Below, piece after piece: positions 42,017 to 52,606 of a stretch of DNA of 64,000 nucleotides. The DNA comes from Himantopus leucocephalus (taxonomy: Eukaryota > Chordata > Aves > Charadriiformes > Recurvirostridae): the NCBI GenBank assembly GCA_003993805.1, contig RSEF01000003.1, forward strand, positions 109,781,491 to 109,845,490. Direction: 5' to 3'. How positions within the stretch are numbered: the first letter of the stretch is position 1; each line of letters starts with the position of its first letter. The notes beneath the pieces were generated by a model that saw nothing but the letters and a program-made list of their open reading frames with translations, did no database searches and was not told where the DNA came from. The position numbers were made by a program, and so were the translations under genes.

Positions 42017-42091
42017 GGACATGGGATATTGCAGAAGTAAAATCCTGTCCTGTGACCTTTGGGACGTTTTCAGAGCTGTCCAGGGAGTTAG
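42017..42091 (+). CDS. MTDH-like: MTDH-like gene, exon E
   Basis: This is a 75-base exon, phase 1 at both ends. It has a strong acceptor (long T-rich tract, AATGCAG) and a strong donor TTAG|GTGAGT. It encodes TWDIAEVK, then CPVTFGTFSELSREL. The central FGTFSEL may match human SIFSGIGSTAEP after a tryptophan, which would keep the order of the family. Sequence likeness is weak; the case rests on splice signals, phase and position between two better exons. It could be an alternative exon, since skipping it keeps the frame. Confidence 0.65.
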
Positions 42092-42792
42092 GTGAGTGGT
42101 CTCTCTTTGGACTTCTCTCTGAATTCTTCTGTCGCTTTCCTAGACACTTGGCTTGAAAGTACTCTTGTTGCTTACATATGGGTCTTCTCCCTCGGGGAGC
42201 CACATTCCATTAGTCACTCTCCCTTGTAGAGCTCGCTCGCATCTGCAATCCAGCGCTACCAGCATTTTAAGGAGTGACATCGGAACGTTTTGTTGAGCGC
42301 TTTCCAAACTCGTGTCTCATCTTGGAATAAATAAAAAAAAATTATTGCCTCCCCAGCAAATTCTTTCTCTGTTAGGTTTACTCACACAGAAGATTTCTGT
42401 TGTGTTCTGATGACCAACAAATTCAGAGAATTTCAGACTGAGGGAGGGAGCAAACGCCCAGGTTGGAGAGGCCCTGTCAGAGGCTGCCTAGCCAGCAGCT
42501 TCCTCTGCAGCACAGCGGGGGATTTTCAGCTTGAGCCTCTCCATGCACGGCCTCGACAAGGATGGAGCATCTTCTGGTTTTGCATTAATCTTGAGCCTTA
42601 TTTCTGGCTTTCACTTTGCCTCTCTGCAACTGTCAGTCCTTCTCGCTGCCTGGCTCTGAGCGCTCCTGGTTCATACACTCTCTGCCTACCAGAAACTCAA
42701 ATTTGTCTGCAGATCCCACTGGCTGATGAATGCAAAGTGTGGTCCTGAATCTTTTAGAGATGCTACAGGCAAGCGTAGATACATATAGATAG

Positions 42793-43168
42793 ACATGGAG
42801 AAGAGAAGGCTTCAGGGAGACCTTATAGGAGTCTTTCAATACTGAAAGGGGACCTGTGAAAAGATGAGCAGGGACTCTTTATCAGGGAGTGGGGTGATAG
42901 GACCAAGGGGGAATGGCTTCAAACTGGAAGAGGGGAGATTTAGATTAGGTATCAGGAAGAAATTATTTACTCTGAGGGTGGTGAGATGCTGGCACAGGTT
43001 GCCCAGAGAAGCTGTGGGTGCCCCATCCCCAGAGGTGTTCAAGGCCAGACTGGATGGGGCTTTGAGCAACCTGGTCTGGTGGGAGGTGTCCCTGCCCATG
43101 GCAGGGGGGTTGGAACTAGATGATCTTTAAGGTCCCTTCCAACCCAAACCATTCTATGATTCTGTGAC
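42793..43168 (+). mobile_element. CR1 LINE 3' fragment inside an intron
   Basis: Runs from a GGAGAAGAGAAGGCTTCAGG start through GGGGAGATTTAGATTAGGTA and GCACAGGTTGCCCAGAGAAG to the tail ATTCTATGATTCTGTGA. It covers the last part of ORF2 and the 3' untranslated region and sits in the same orientation as the host gene, between exons E and F of the MTDH-like gene. It is 5'-truncated and inactive. Confidence 0.95.
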
Positions 43169-44085
43169 ATCTGTGCACAAAACAGCATGTGCAGTGTAAG
43201 CCAGAACACTGAAATTCACTCCTAAGCCAGACATGGTAGTCAATATCATACATGCCATATTTTATTATTTTCCAACACTGCAGCAGTGGATTGAAACAGT
43301 TCCTAATGTACAAGTACAGGGAGAAATATTTGTTAACATCTGCATTCATGCAGCAAAAAATCAAGCTGATACAGAGCAAAACTACATAAACAAAGGAGTT
43401 CTTCAGATGAGAGGAAGACAAGAAAAATCAGAGATATGAAAAAAAAATCTGTTGCGTATGAAAGAAATGAAGGAAACAGAAGTCTGTTATGTCCGGGCCT
43501 TAGAAAGGGACTAAGGGGAGTCATTCAGGGAGGCATGTGAATCCTTCTAGTTGCTTTAGCTGTTGAAAATAATCATCAGAAAATCTTTAACTCTTCTTTT
43601 TCCTCCAGCAGCTTGCTCTCATCTGTGCTCTTTCTCAGAGTAATTCATTAGGTAGTTATGGATTTCTGTTAGAATGAGCGGCAGCTTTCTCACTGAAGTC
43701 AATAGGAGCTGGAGCTGGATACACTGGACGCAGCTTTTGTTCTGCAGGAACTACAGCTCCCTTCTTACATCCCCAGGAGAGACGTGTCGGGAGTTTACAT
43801 CTCTGAATATTGTTAGTGTAGCCACTCCTGAGTGGGTCGTTTTTAGTAACTTATGTGTATGGTGTCCTCGTCCAGCCTTTGTTAATAAATCCACTGTGAT
43901 GAGCAGCGTAGATTAATGTGTGGCTTAAATTACGTAACATCCAGGCATCACGACATAGCGAGCAGATAAAGGCATGATTAATTGGTTTTAATAATATGAC
44001 TAGACCTATGTGATTATCTTTTAGATTTTGGGTTCTTGGGTTTTTTCTGTTTTTATTTTAAAAAAGATGCTTTTCCTGTATGCAG

Positions 44086-44184
44086 ATAACATGAAGAGTA
44101 AATCATCTGAGGACAGTCCTTCCAGATGCTGTTGGCACACGAGCTCGACTTTCCTCCCCGCAGACGACGCATGGCAGGGGCAGG
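44086..44184 (+). CDS. MTDH-like: MTDH-like gene, exon F: segment before the SND1-binding motif
   Basis: This is a 99-base exon, phase 1 at both ends, with acceptor CTGTATGCAG and donor CAGG|GTACGT. It encodes KSKSSEDSPSRCCWHTSSTF followed by LPADDAWQGQ. Human MTDH reads STTSDYQWDVSRNQPYIDDEWSGL at this place: the Ser-rich start, the first tryptophan, the acidic pair and the second tryptophan fall in the same order and at nearly the same spacing. The CC pair is odd, because human MTDH as I remember it is almost free of cysteine. Skipping this exon would keep the reading frame. Confidence 0.8.
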
Positions 44185-45460
44185 GTACGTCTCTTTGCTC
44201 ATTTTCTATTGAAAGCTGAGTCTACTAATGCTGATACCCTTTTCAGTCTGTTTTCTAAGCCTCAAAAATCAGAGTCCACTTCCCACCTGGCACAAGGCTG
44301 GCAGAGGGAAGGGAGAAATTCGGCTTGAGTCTGGTTTTGGGCAAGCGCCCGAAGCTGCTGCGAGCTGGGTCAGGGCAGCAGGTACCGTGCGTGGGACCCC
44401 TGAGAAGGGCGAGAACATGCAATTTATTTATGTTTTTACTTAGAAGGTGACAAAAAAGGGATGCAGTAGGTGCAGTCTTGTTCGGTGCGTACATACTGCT
44501 GTGCAAAGTGTAATCAGAGCTTCTGGGCAGGGAGGCCAGCTTGGGGAGGCTCTCTGAAGGCCCCCATAGCCCGGTGTCCTCTCTCCAGCAGTTGGACGCA
44601 GCAGTTGCTGGCAGATAAGCAGTGGAACAGGGCGAGCACGGGGCGATCCCTCCCCACAGCCAGCAGAGAGTGGGTCAGGGACTTCCTGAGCCGGAGGCAA
44701 CAATATGGGCTCTGTGCTTCAAAAAAACCACAACGCAACCCCACGTGTTAGCAATCGTCTCAGATTACTAAAGTGGCAAAACGCATTCAAAGTTGGGGTT
44801 GGTTTTCGTAACCGAAGCATTGTGCTTCCCTGCCTCCCATCGCCTGGGGGGGGGGAAGGTGGAGCTGGGTGGCCCCTGTCCAGGCAGCCCCCGTCCCGGT
44901 GGGGACTCGGTGGGGTGGCCGGGGAAGAGCCGCGGGGAGGACAGGGCGCTGCCACAGCACGGGTTTAAGTTTGCCACAACTTAAAATTTCCTCTGTAGTA
45001 CCCAGAACCCGGATGCAAAATCCAACCGCAGTGGATAGTGGCAATCAGGATTTCAGTCTTTTTATGACTGGTAATGTTTGGGGTTTTTTTAATGTTTAAA
45101 ATCTGCTTGAAAGGCCAGCGTGGGTCCTGAGCGGCTGGAATGATTTGGCATGAACAGTGTGGGTATTAGATGGCCTTTTCTCTTGACCTTTTTGGTCAGG
45201 ATCGAGTGAAGTATCTATTTATACCCCTGTTGTTGGGAGGCCTTACCCTGCTCTTGCAGGAATGATGTCTGATGAGCCAAGCAGACCCCTTCTCGCGCTA
45301 GCTGCTCTGATTGCCTCAACTACAGGAGAACCCAGAGCGGTTGAATGCGTTGAGGAGAAAAGACTGCGGTCGCCCTGCTTCTCTGCCCAGGAATAACTGA
45401 GGCTGTGCAGCAGATGCATCAGCTTCACCATCAGAGGGTTTTATAAATAGCATAGTTTGC

Positions 45461-45485
45461 TTTTTTTTTTTAAAAAAAAAAAAAA
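45461..45485. repeat. T-run followed directly by A-run (self-complementary)
   Basis: Eleven T are followed immediately by fourteen A in a long intron. Self-complementary, and a likely site of length error. Confidence 0.85.
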
Positions 45486-45629
45486 CACAACAAAAAACCC
45501 CCAAGAAAGCCCCAGCCCCAAGCGTACCCCTCCATCAGCGCTGTGTTTGTTTGCCCCCACGTTGCTGCTGGTGAGTCCCCGGCCCTTCGTAGCTCCTGAG
45601 CCCAGGCTTGCCGGCGCGGGAAGGGGGGA

Positions 45630-45668
45630 GGCAGCTCCTCGGCAGCTCTTCGGCAGCTCTTCGGCAGC
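45630..45668. repeat. Short tandem repeat with CGGCAGCTCTT unit
   Basis: The unit CGGCAGCTCTT is repeated about two and a half times in a GC-rich part of an intron. Confidence 0.75.
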
Positions 45669-46067
45669 GTCTCCTCGCCTTGCGCTCAGCACATGTCATG
45701 CTTGGCACGCTCTGGATTTGATCTGCAGTTGCAAAGCCGGGCAGGGCTCCTCTTTTTTTCCATGCCATCTCTGTTCCGCGAGCAGAACAAACTCAGCAGC
45801 TTGCTCTGTCAAACGTCGGAGCAGAGGCATTTTGATTGAAAGCAGAAATGGAGGGATTTCTGCCTGCCTTACAGCTTGCTTCTTAAGTAGTAGCAGTTTT
45901 TTTTCCTTTGAATCATCAGCCTTGATATTGATGCAGAGGGGAGTGTCACGAACATGTATTCCCTGTATTTAGATGAGGTAATGGTTGGCATCACGGTCTG
46001 CGCTGCAGGCAAAATGAGCGCTTTGACAGTTAAAGAAGGCCTGTTAGCTCTTGCAGGCCTGTGAACT

Positions 46068-46110
46068 AAAAAAAAAAAAAAAAAAAATGNAAAAAAAAAA
46101 AAAAAAAAAA
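46068..46110. repeat. Long A run with unresolved base
   Basis: Two runs of about 20 A are separated by TGN, with the N at 46,090. The true sequence is uncertain. No LINE or other retrocopy body was recognised directly upstream on the plus strand. Confidence 0.9.
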
Positions 46111-46524
46111 TGCCATTCATAACCTGAATATGAGCTGGGGTCATTTTATCAGACCCAGATCAGTACATTTAATGAGTCTCTTTGTTCCCCGATGGGCTGG
46201 TGCAGAGGAAGGAGCTGGATGCCGGACTCCTGCCCCTGCCCCGGCTCGCGGAGCAGCCTTGGCTGGCTCCCCGCGCCGCATCGGCTTCTCTTTTCATGAA
46301 GTACCAGTAACAATAACAGCCTAACTCACAAAAGGCTTGAGGCTTAAGTGTTGTCACAACTGAAAGCGTATATACATAGAGGGAGAGAGGGAGTCAGGGA
46401 ACCGAGCGGTCACTGTGACATGGGAGTGTTCAAAAACCTGATAAATCAGGCTGGTTTCAAAACAACACACTGCTAGGTTGCCATTCATTAATGATACACG
46501 TTACTGGTGGTTAATTCTTAATCA

Positions 46525-46925
46525 TTGTCACATCTGGAGTGCTGTGCCCGTTTCTGGGCTCCCCAGAACAAGATGGGCATGGACATACAGCAGAGTCCAT
46601 CTGTGTGCAGGAACATCTAATGGGGTGGTTGGCTCTGGTCTGCCCAGTCAGAGGAGAGACAACGGGCATAAAGTGAAGTACGGGAAATTCCAGGTATATA
46701 TAAGAAAAAGGTGTTGGGTTTTTTTTTATGGTGAGGGTGGTCAGGCAGCAGAAGATGTTGCCCAGAGAGGTTGCAGAGTCTCCATCCTTGGAGATAATCA
46801 AAACCCCCATGGCTACATCCCTCAGCAACCTGCTGTAGCTGAGCCTGCTGTGAGCCATGGGGTGGGACTAGACGATCTCCAGAGGCCCCTTCCACAACCT
46901 CAGCGATTCTGTAATCCTCATTCTG
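46525..46925 (+). mobile_element. Degenerate CR1 LINE 3' fragment in an intron
   Basis: It contains CATCTGGAGTGCTGTGCCCG, GTTGCCCAGAGAGGTTGCAG, AGACGATCTCCAGAGGCCCC and a GATTCTGTAAT tail, all typical of the CR1 3' end, but with deletions, substitutions and an internal T run near 46,720. It is older than the copies at 14.5 and 42.8 kb. Same orientation as the host gene. Confidence 0.88.
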
Positions 46926-48837
46926 TCATCAGTCATTGTCTCTGCATATTCAAACAATTAGTCCCTAGCAATCTAAGCCTTCATTAGCCAGGGGTATCCA
47001 GTGTCTCGGAGCCGAAGCCATGTGGTTAGCGCTGATGGCTGCAGCCCCTCATGAGGGGAGGGGGCTCCAAAGTGGGCAACTTCTTTCATCCTCATTTTTC
47101 CCTGCTCATTGTTTGCATGCTTTTCAGCCCTGCCATGAAAAGAAAACCTCTGGTGCTTCTGGCATAGTTCACTTTACTTTCGGGCCCGGGAGCTGCTCTG
47201 GTTTCGCCAGGCACCTTTCTCCCATGTTCTGCGGGGTTGTTCTGCATCCACCAGACATCTCCTGCCTGCTCTGCCTCCTGTGCTCTACCTTGATGGCTTT
47301 ACTGCCTGCAGGTGTTTCCCAATACTGCCTCTGTGCAACTATACCACACGTCTGCCACTGCCCCTTTGGTGACATTTATGTACTTACGCTTACCTGTTTC
47401 ACAAAATGGGTTACAGGCTGTGGCTGGTTTTGCTGTTACAAAACGTGTAACCCACACAGTGCGGCCGGCTGGGCTGGTTTGGAGCACTTGTCTCTGGTTC
47501 CAAAGCGAGCAAATAACAGATTTTACGCCACGCGTCTGCTTCCAAGCGCAGTGGGCCCATGCTCTGGTGACAGCGCGGGGCAGTCTCAGAAGATCCGCGT
47601 TCTGCCTCACAAGTGCAGCACGCCTCACGAGCACGAGGGTTGCCTTTTTACCTGTGACTTGGCTTCTGCCCAATAAATCCTTCCTGATTGCCCAGGCAGA
47701 TTTTCCCTGGAATCTTCAGAAAGCTCCCGTGTCTCATGACTCCCATCCTTCCTTCTGTCCTGGGGTTAAATGAATTTTAATTCGTTTCATGGGAATAAGC
47801 AGCTTCTTTGGATTAAAAGAAGTCTTCAGTCTGGGATTTATTGGATATTTTTGCATCTACTGAATTATGCTAGAGGAAGGTGCTAAATGAGGGACTCCTA
47901 CACCCAGCTGTTGGTAGCAGTCATTTTGACCTGTAACACATCAGTGCAAGCTTTAGACTGGAAATTGTCTATCCATTTGCACTGAATGGATTCCACTTGG
48001 TCTACAAGTGAGGGCTCAGCAAGGATTTGGGTGAGGACCGTGCTCATTACGCAGCCACCTGCCCTTTCCAAAGGGACGGGTTTTCTCCAGCAGCCACAGA
48101 AGGACCCAGCACTACAGACAATACGCAGGCCAACGGGGATTTTGCCCTGCCAGGTGAAGGTGAACCTCCCTTAGGTTTCTGCTGACCATGCTGGGGGTAG
48201 CATGCCAAAGAGGGATGCTGATAGCATAGGATACAAACCTACAACTACGGACTAGAAATTTTTTAATCCCTTTCTTGGTGACACAGACTGATTTTTGCTG
48301 CAGTACTTTCCAGCTTCATTTTCCAGGCTGGATAATTAAGTTCAGCCTGTGGAGTACTCTGCCCTACCCTATCAGCTGGCATAGGGAACCTGCCAACTGT
48401 CCCCTTTGACCAGACCCTGCTGCTGGGGGTCCCTGTTTGCCGGCTCCCCGACACCTCCCAGGGCAGAGCCGGCTGCTCCCTGGCATTGCCCGGGCAGCTG
48501 GAGACCAGGGGCGTCCCGATGGTCGGCGCTGGGATGGACTTTCTGCCTGCAGAAGTGCTGGCATCCTCCCTGATTTCTGAAGACACCGTCAAAGTGGTGC
48601 CCTTCAGGATCTTAAAGTATATCTTCATTACATGGGGTATGTGGAAATCACCTTGGCCCTGAAACGCACGCTGCAACTGGGACATGTTCGCTGCTAGCAG
48701 GGAATAGAAAAGTACAGCTTTGCCTGCGTGGAGCTGCTGGGGGACTGAGGTGGGTTGCATGCAAGAAGCTAGGTGGAAAATGGCACTTAACAGCACTGCT
48801 TTTGTAAAAATGAGCAGCAGGAATTATCAAGATGTTG

Positions 48838-49098
48838 GTCTATAGATGCACTTGGGAGAGATCACCTAGGAAGTTCCATCTTAACGTGAGGAGGAACTTC
48901 TTTATTTTGAGGGTGGCAGAGCACTGGCACAGGCTGCCCAGAGAGGTGGTGGGAGTCTCCCACACTGGAGACATTCCAAACCCACCTGGACGCCGTCCTG
49001 TGCAACCTGCTGTAGGTGACCCTGCTCTGGCAGGGGGGTTGGACTAGATGATCTCCAGGGGTCCCTTCCAACCCTGACCATTCTGTGATTCTGTAAAC
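48838..49098 (+). mobile_element. CR1 LINE 3' fragment in an intron
   Basis: It contains GAGGAACTTCTTTATTTTGA, GAGCACTGGCACAGGCTGCC, ACTAGATGATCTCCAGGGGT and the tail ATTCTGTGATTCTGTA. 5'-truncated, about 260 bases, same orientation as the MTDH-like gene, in the long intron between exons F and G. Confidence 0.94.
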
Positions 49099-51471
49099 CC
49101 ACCAAGGAAGCGGGAGTACTTGCTGTTGCATGGCACATTCCTTTTTGTGCTCGTGGTTTTCTCCTACTGAAGGAAGTACTGACCAGTTTTAGCCGGTGAG
49201 AGAAGATGTGACCCAAGGAGGATCAGTCTCTGATTTAAAAATATGAGAAATTATTCAAAGTTTAAAGCCATTCCAGGAGATGTCACTGTAGCTGGAAGGG
49301 AAACATGCTGCACAACAGGAGAGGTTTCAAATCAGAACTCTAGGATGAGTATATTTAATCCTATTTTCCCATCAGATCCAGAAAATTGTAAAGAATCTTA
49401 TATTGCACTTCATTTTACTCTGAGTTGATTTCAAACACTGCTGGGACATAACGCTTTGGGAAGAGTAATTCTGAGATGAGGCAGCGTCACTGCTGCCTGG
49501 CTGAGCTTCATGCCTACCCGCATGGCGAGGGCGAAGCGAGAATGTAAGCCCATTGCAGGAATTTAGCCATTAAAACTATTTTCATGCTTAAAAATAAGTA
49601 TACAAACATACTGTTTAAGAGCTCGGAAGTTAAATAAATGATAGTCGTGGCTTCCAGTGTACCTATCTTAAGTTACGGTCTGTTCTGCACACCCACAAGA
49701 GCATCCATCGGCAGAGCAGCTCAGGAGGGACTGTCATTCCTGAAGTCTGGGTGCCATTTCACCAGTCCCTGTGTCATGATGCGTACCTTCCTGGTAGCCA
49801 GAATTTGCCTCCTCTCTAGCAGTAGCAGCATGGTTTTGCCTATATTTCTTGCTGCCATGGCACACTTGTGGTATATTAGTGCGGAGGCAGCGCGTGCACG
49901 CACGGGCTGAGGAGCTGGGACGTGCCGTGTCCCCACCCTGATGCACCTTCTGGCATAGATATGGGGTGGAGAGTGCAGGTTGGTATTGCCTTCAACCACA
50001 ACAGCTAAATTATTCAGAATTTGGGAGCCAGACGCTCACGTAACCTAACTGGGGAGAAGCAGGAGAAGTTTTTCGGTGGTGTAATCCCATGCTACAGCTT
50101 ACGCAAACTGTTCTGCAGACATCTAAGTCATTCATGTATATTTTGCATCTCTCAGATCTAGATGCATTCATTTGCCTAAAATACTTAGACTGGGATTTTG
50201 GGGGGAATACATTAGAAAATACTTGTTCCTGTCCCTTTTGAAGAAGGAAAGAAATACTGCCTATGTACAGGGCATGAATTTTAAACTGAGAAACTTGAGC
50301 AATGTTTATAATCGTGTTTATAACATTTGGCAGCAAAGTGGACAGAGCAACTTTTTGGAAACAGTTTTATCATCCCCAGCATGCTTTTGGTTTTGGCCCT
50401 GCTTCAACTAGAAGTTTTTCCATCCAGCTTGGGACTTTTTTTATATTTGCTTTTATTTTAAGAGATGTGATCAGCTAAGAGTTATTATTATATGTCGTGT
50501 TTTGAAAGTCTTTCTTCCTGTTAGGATAAGACTTGAGATTGTTACATTCAAACCATTAAAGAATAATCAAGCAGTGCTTTCAACATCTTATGCTGATTTA
50601 TCTGCTTTTTTGCACCTCATTCAGTTTGGGCAAAGAAATTAGACTGGTCTAATAGAAATGGTCTGGTTTGCCTTCTTGCCTGAGGATCGTTTGCCAGTGC
50701 TTTGTGGAGAGGCAGCTGAGGGCTCACAGCCAGATTTTCAAAGGTACCAGATGCTGGCACATGCAGAAACCTAAAAGATTTTCAGAAGTTTTCTGCCTAG
50801 CCCCCATGAAGTGATCAGAATCGATGCAGGGTAGGTGTTACCTATTTCATGCATATTTAGAGTTGCACATTAAGGACTTTTGGAAATCGATGCTGTGATG
50901 GTGCCTTTCTGACTTACATTCAAGAAAAGAAAATGGAAGAGGAAGTCGAGAATGCGCTTGGTGCTTTTTTTTTTATAGGAAAGAAAAGCCAATGAGAGCA
51001 TTAACAAATGCACAAATCCTTTGCTAATATTACTCTTCCATACAAATAATTGCCCTGGGGATGGTGTGTTGCAGAGAGTGGCAGAGCCTGCCGTCTCTGC
51101 CAGTGTTTCTGGATATGCCTGAATCCTTCTCCATGAAATTAAAAGAAAATGTTTGACAAGCCACGCTATTAGTTTTGTAAAGCTTGTTTTCTTGAAGCAC
51201 GGGCTGGAAGGGCTTTTGTTCATGTTTGTGTTTTTCTGCCCTTCTTTAGTTTTCCTCCTGTCCTGAAGAGTGCAGTTAGTAATTGTGAATTAGCAGTCAG
51301 TGTATACTTTTTAAAAATAAGTTTAAGACGCATGCGCGTACATGCAGCCCCAGACATCCGATCGGCAAGCAGGAGGATGACAGAAGCTCTTTGCAGTGTT
51401 TGCATTACTAGCATGAGCCTGGGAAGTAGTATGGATTTGAACATAACTCATTCCTATGCTTGTTCTAATAG

Positions 51472-51578
51472 CTGATCCTTCAGCGACTGACCTCGACTCT
51501 GACTGGAAGGCTCCCACAGAAGAGTGGGGAAATTGGACAGGCCATGAGGAGCATCAGGCAGAGGACGAGAAGGAGAAG
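51472..51578 (+). CDS. MTDH-like: MTDH-like gene, exon G: SND1-binding tryptophan motif
   Basis: This is a 107-base exon entering in phase 1 and leaving in phase 0, with acceptor TTCTAATAG and donor GAGAAG|GTGAGG. With the base carried over from exon F it begins ADPSATDLDSDWKAPTEEWG and continues NWTGHEEHQAEDEKEK. Human MTDH reads ADPNSDWNAPAEEWGNW, then an acidic stretch ending DDDKEK. In human MTDH the two tryptophans W394 and W401 of this motif insert into pockets of SND1 (Tudor-SN), a partner in RNA metabolism and stress survival; both are present here at the same spacing. This is the clearest proof of family membership. It predicts that the protein binds SND1, although this is inferred. 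The bird copy is shorter after the motif than human MTDH. Confidence 0.96.
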
Positions 51579-52278
51579 GTGAGGCAGCGGCGTTGGTGAC
51601 CAGGGAAGATCTGCTCCACTGGGGTCAGTCTCATCCAGACCGGGGTGTCCAGTCCAGCCCTACAGCTGGACTCCTCTGGTTCTGGTGGCTTTCTCACGCT
51701 GGGAGGATGCACTTGGCGTGGTCACTCTCCTGACCTGGCTGAGATAGCTGCAGCTGGGGGACACACTTGCAGGATGTGTGAGATGGGTTGGGGGAGTTGG
51801 CTGGTTCTGGGAGATCATCATGCAGATGGCATTGCTGTCCTGAGCAGCAAACATCGGGTGTTTGCCACCCAGCATGAACGAACTCTTTCTCCTGCCGCTG
51901 ACCTTCCTGAATACCTGGGGCTTAAAAGAGGTGTAGAGTCCACAGCTGACACCAACCTTCGCACCATCCCAGCTGGGATGTATTTATTTAAGTGAGAAGG
52001 TTTTCTGATAGTGATACAGTGGTAGGTTGGGTGGAGAGGTAGAAGCAGAAAGCTTGCTGTTTCTAGAAGCCCAGCCCTCAGTCCCTCTTTGGCAGCAGTG
52101 GGAAGAGCGTGAGGAGGTTTTTGAAAACAGCCGTCTTGAGCCGAGGTGTGTACCTTCTCTAGAGAGACGCCCTGCTTGTACACTGTCAGCACACACTCCT
52201 GGAGGTAATCAGTTTTTCTGAAAAAAACATGAATCAGCCATCCCAGGCCTCCTCTTACAAAATCTCTAATGCTTTCAG

Positions 52279-52398
52279 GGTTTGCCAAAAGGCAAAGCAG
52301 GCATTCATTTCTGCCTTTCTGGACTCAAAAGCAAAACGCAGCGGAAGAAGAAGAAAATTGAAGTGAAGGAAGCAAGGGGTGGAGCTGGACTGAGGCAT
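52279..52398 (+). CDS. MTDH-like: MTDH-like gene, exon H: second lysine-rich cluster
   Basis: This is a 120-base exon, phase 0 at both ends, with acceptor TGCTTTCAG and donor CAT|GTGAGT. It encodes GLPKGKAGIHFCLSGLKSKT, then QRKKKKIEVKEARGGAGLRH. In human MTDH the same place, directly after the KEK ending of the previous segment, reads GEGALPTGKSKKKKKKKKKQ, which is a known nuclear signal region. The GLPKGK start and the lysine run match, but here the lysine run is interrupted by about 12 residues, including hydrophobic ones. The next exon should follow in phase 0; the N gap begins only 108 bases after this exon. Confidence 0.82.
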
Positions 52399-52487
52399 GT
52401 GAGTATTTCGTATTCCCAGAGTAGCGTCTGGTTTTCCAAGAGCAGAGAGGGGTGTCTTCTCCATTAGGATGACGTGACCTAAGGGGG

Positions 52488-52506
52488 TCTCCCCTCCCCT
52501 CCCCTC
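52488..52506. repeat. CCCCT-type repeat at the gap edge
   Basis: A TCCCCTCCCC repeat runs directly into the gap. The G-rich complement could form a G-quadruplex, a common reason for sequencing drop-out. Confidence 0.8.
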
Positions 52507-52606
52507 NNNNNNNNNNNNNNNNNNNNNNNNNNNNNNNNNNNNNNNNNNNNNNNNNNNNNNNNNNNNNNNNNNNNNNNNNNNNNNNNNNNNNNNNNNNNNN
52601 NNNNNN
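52507..52606. other. Assembly gap of exactly 100 N
   Basis: Placeholder gap of unknown true size. It falls where the 3' exons of the MTDH-like gene are expected, so missing exons may lie here. Confidence 0.99.

Noticed and set aside
47020..47676. 218-codon open frame on the plus strand
   Set aside because: No domain, no homologue recognised, and it sits inside a long intron just after a CR1 fragment. Chance frame.
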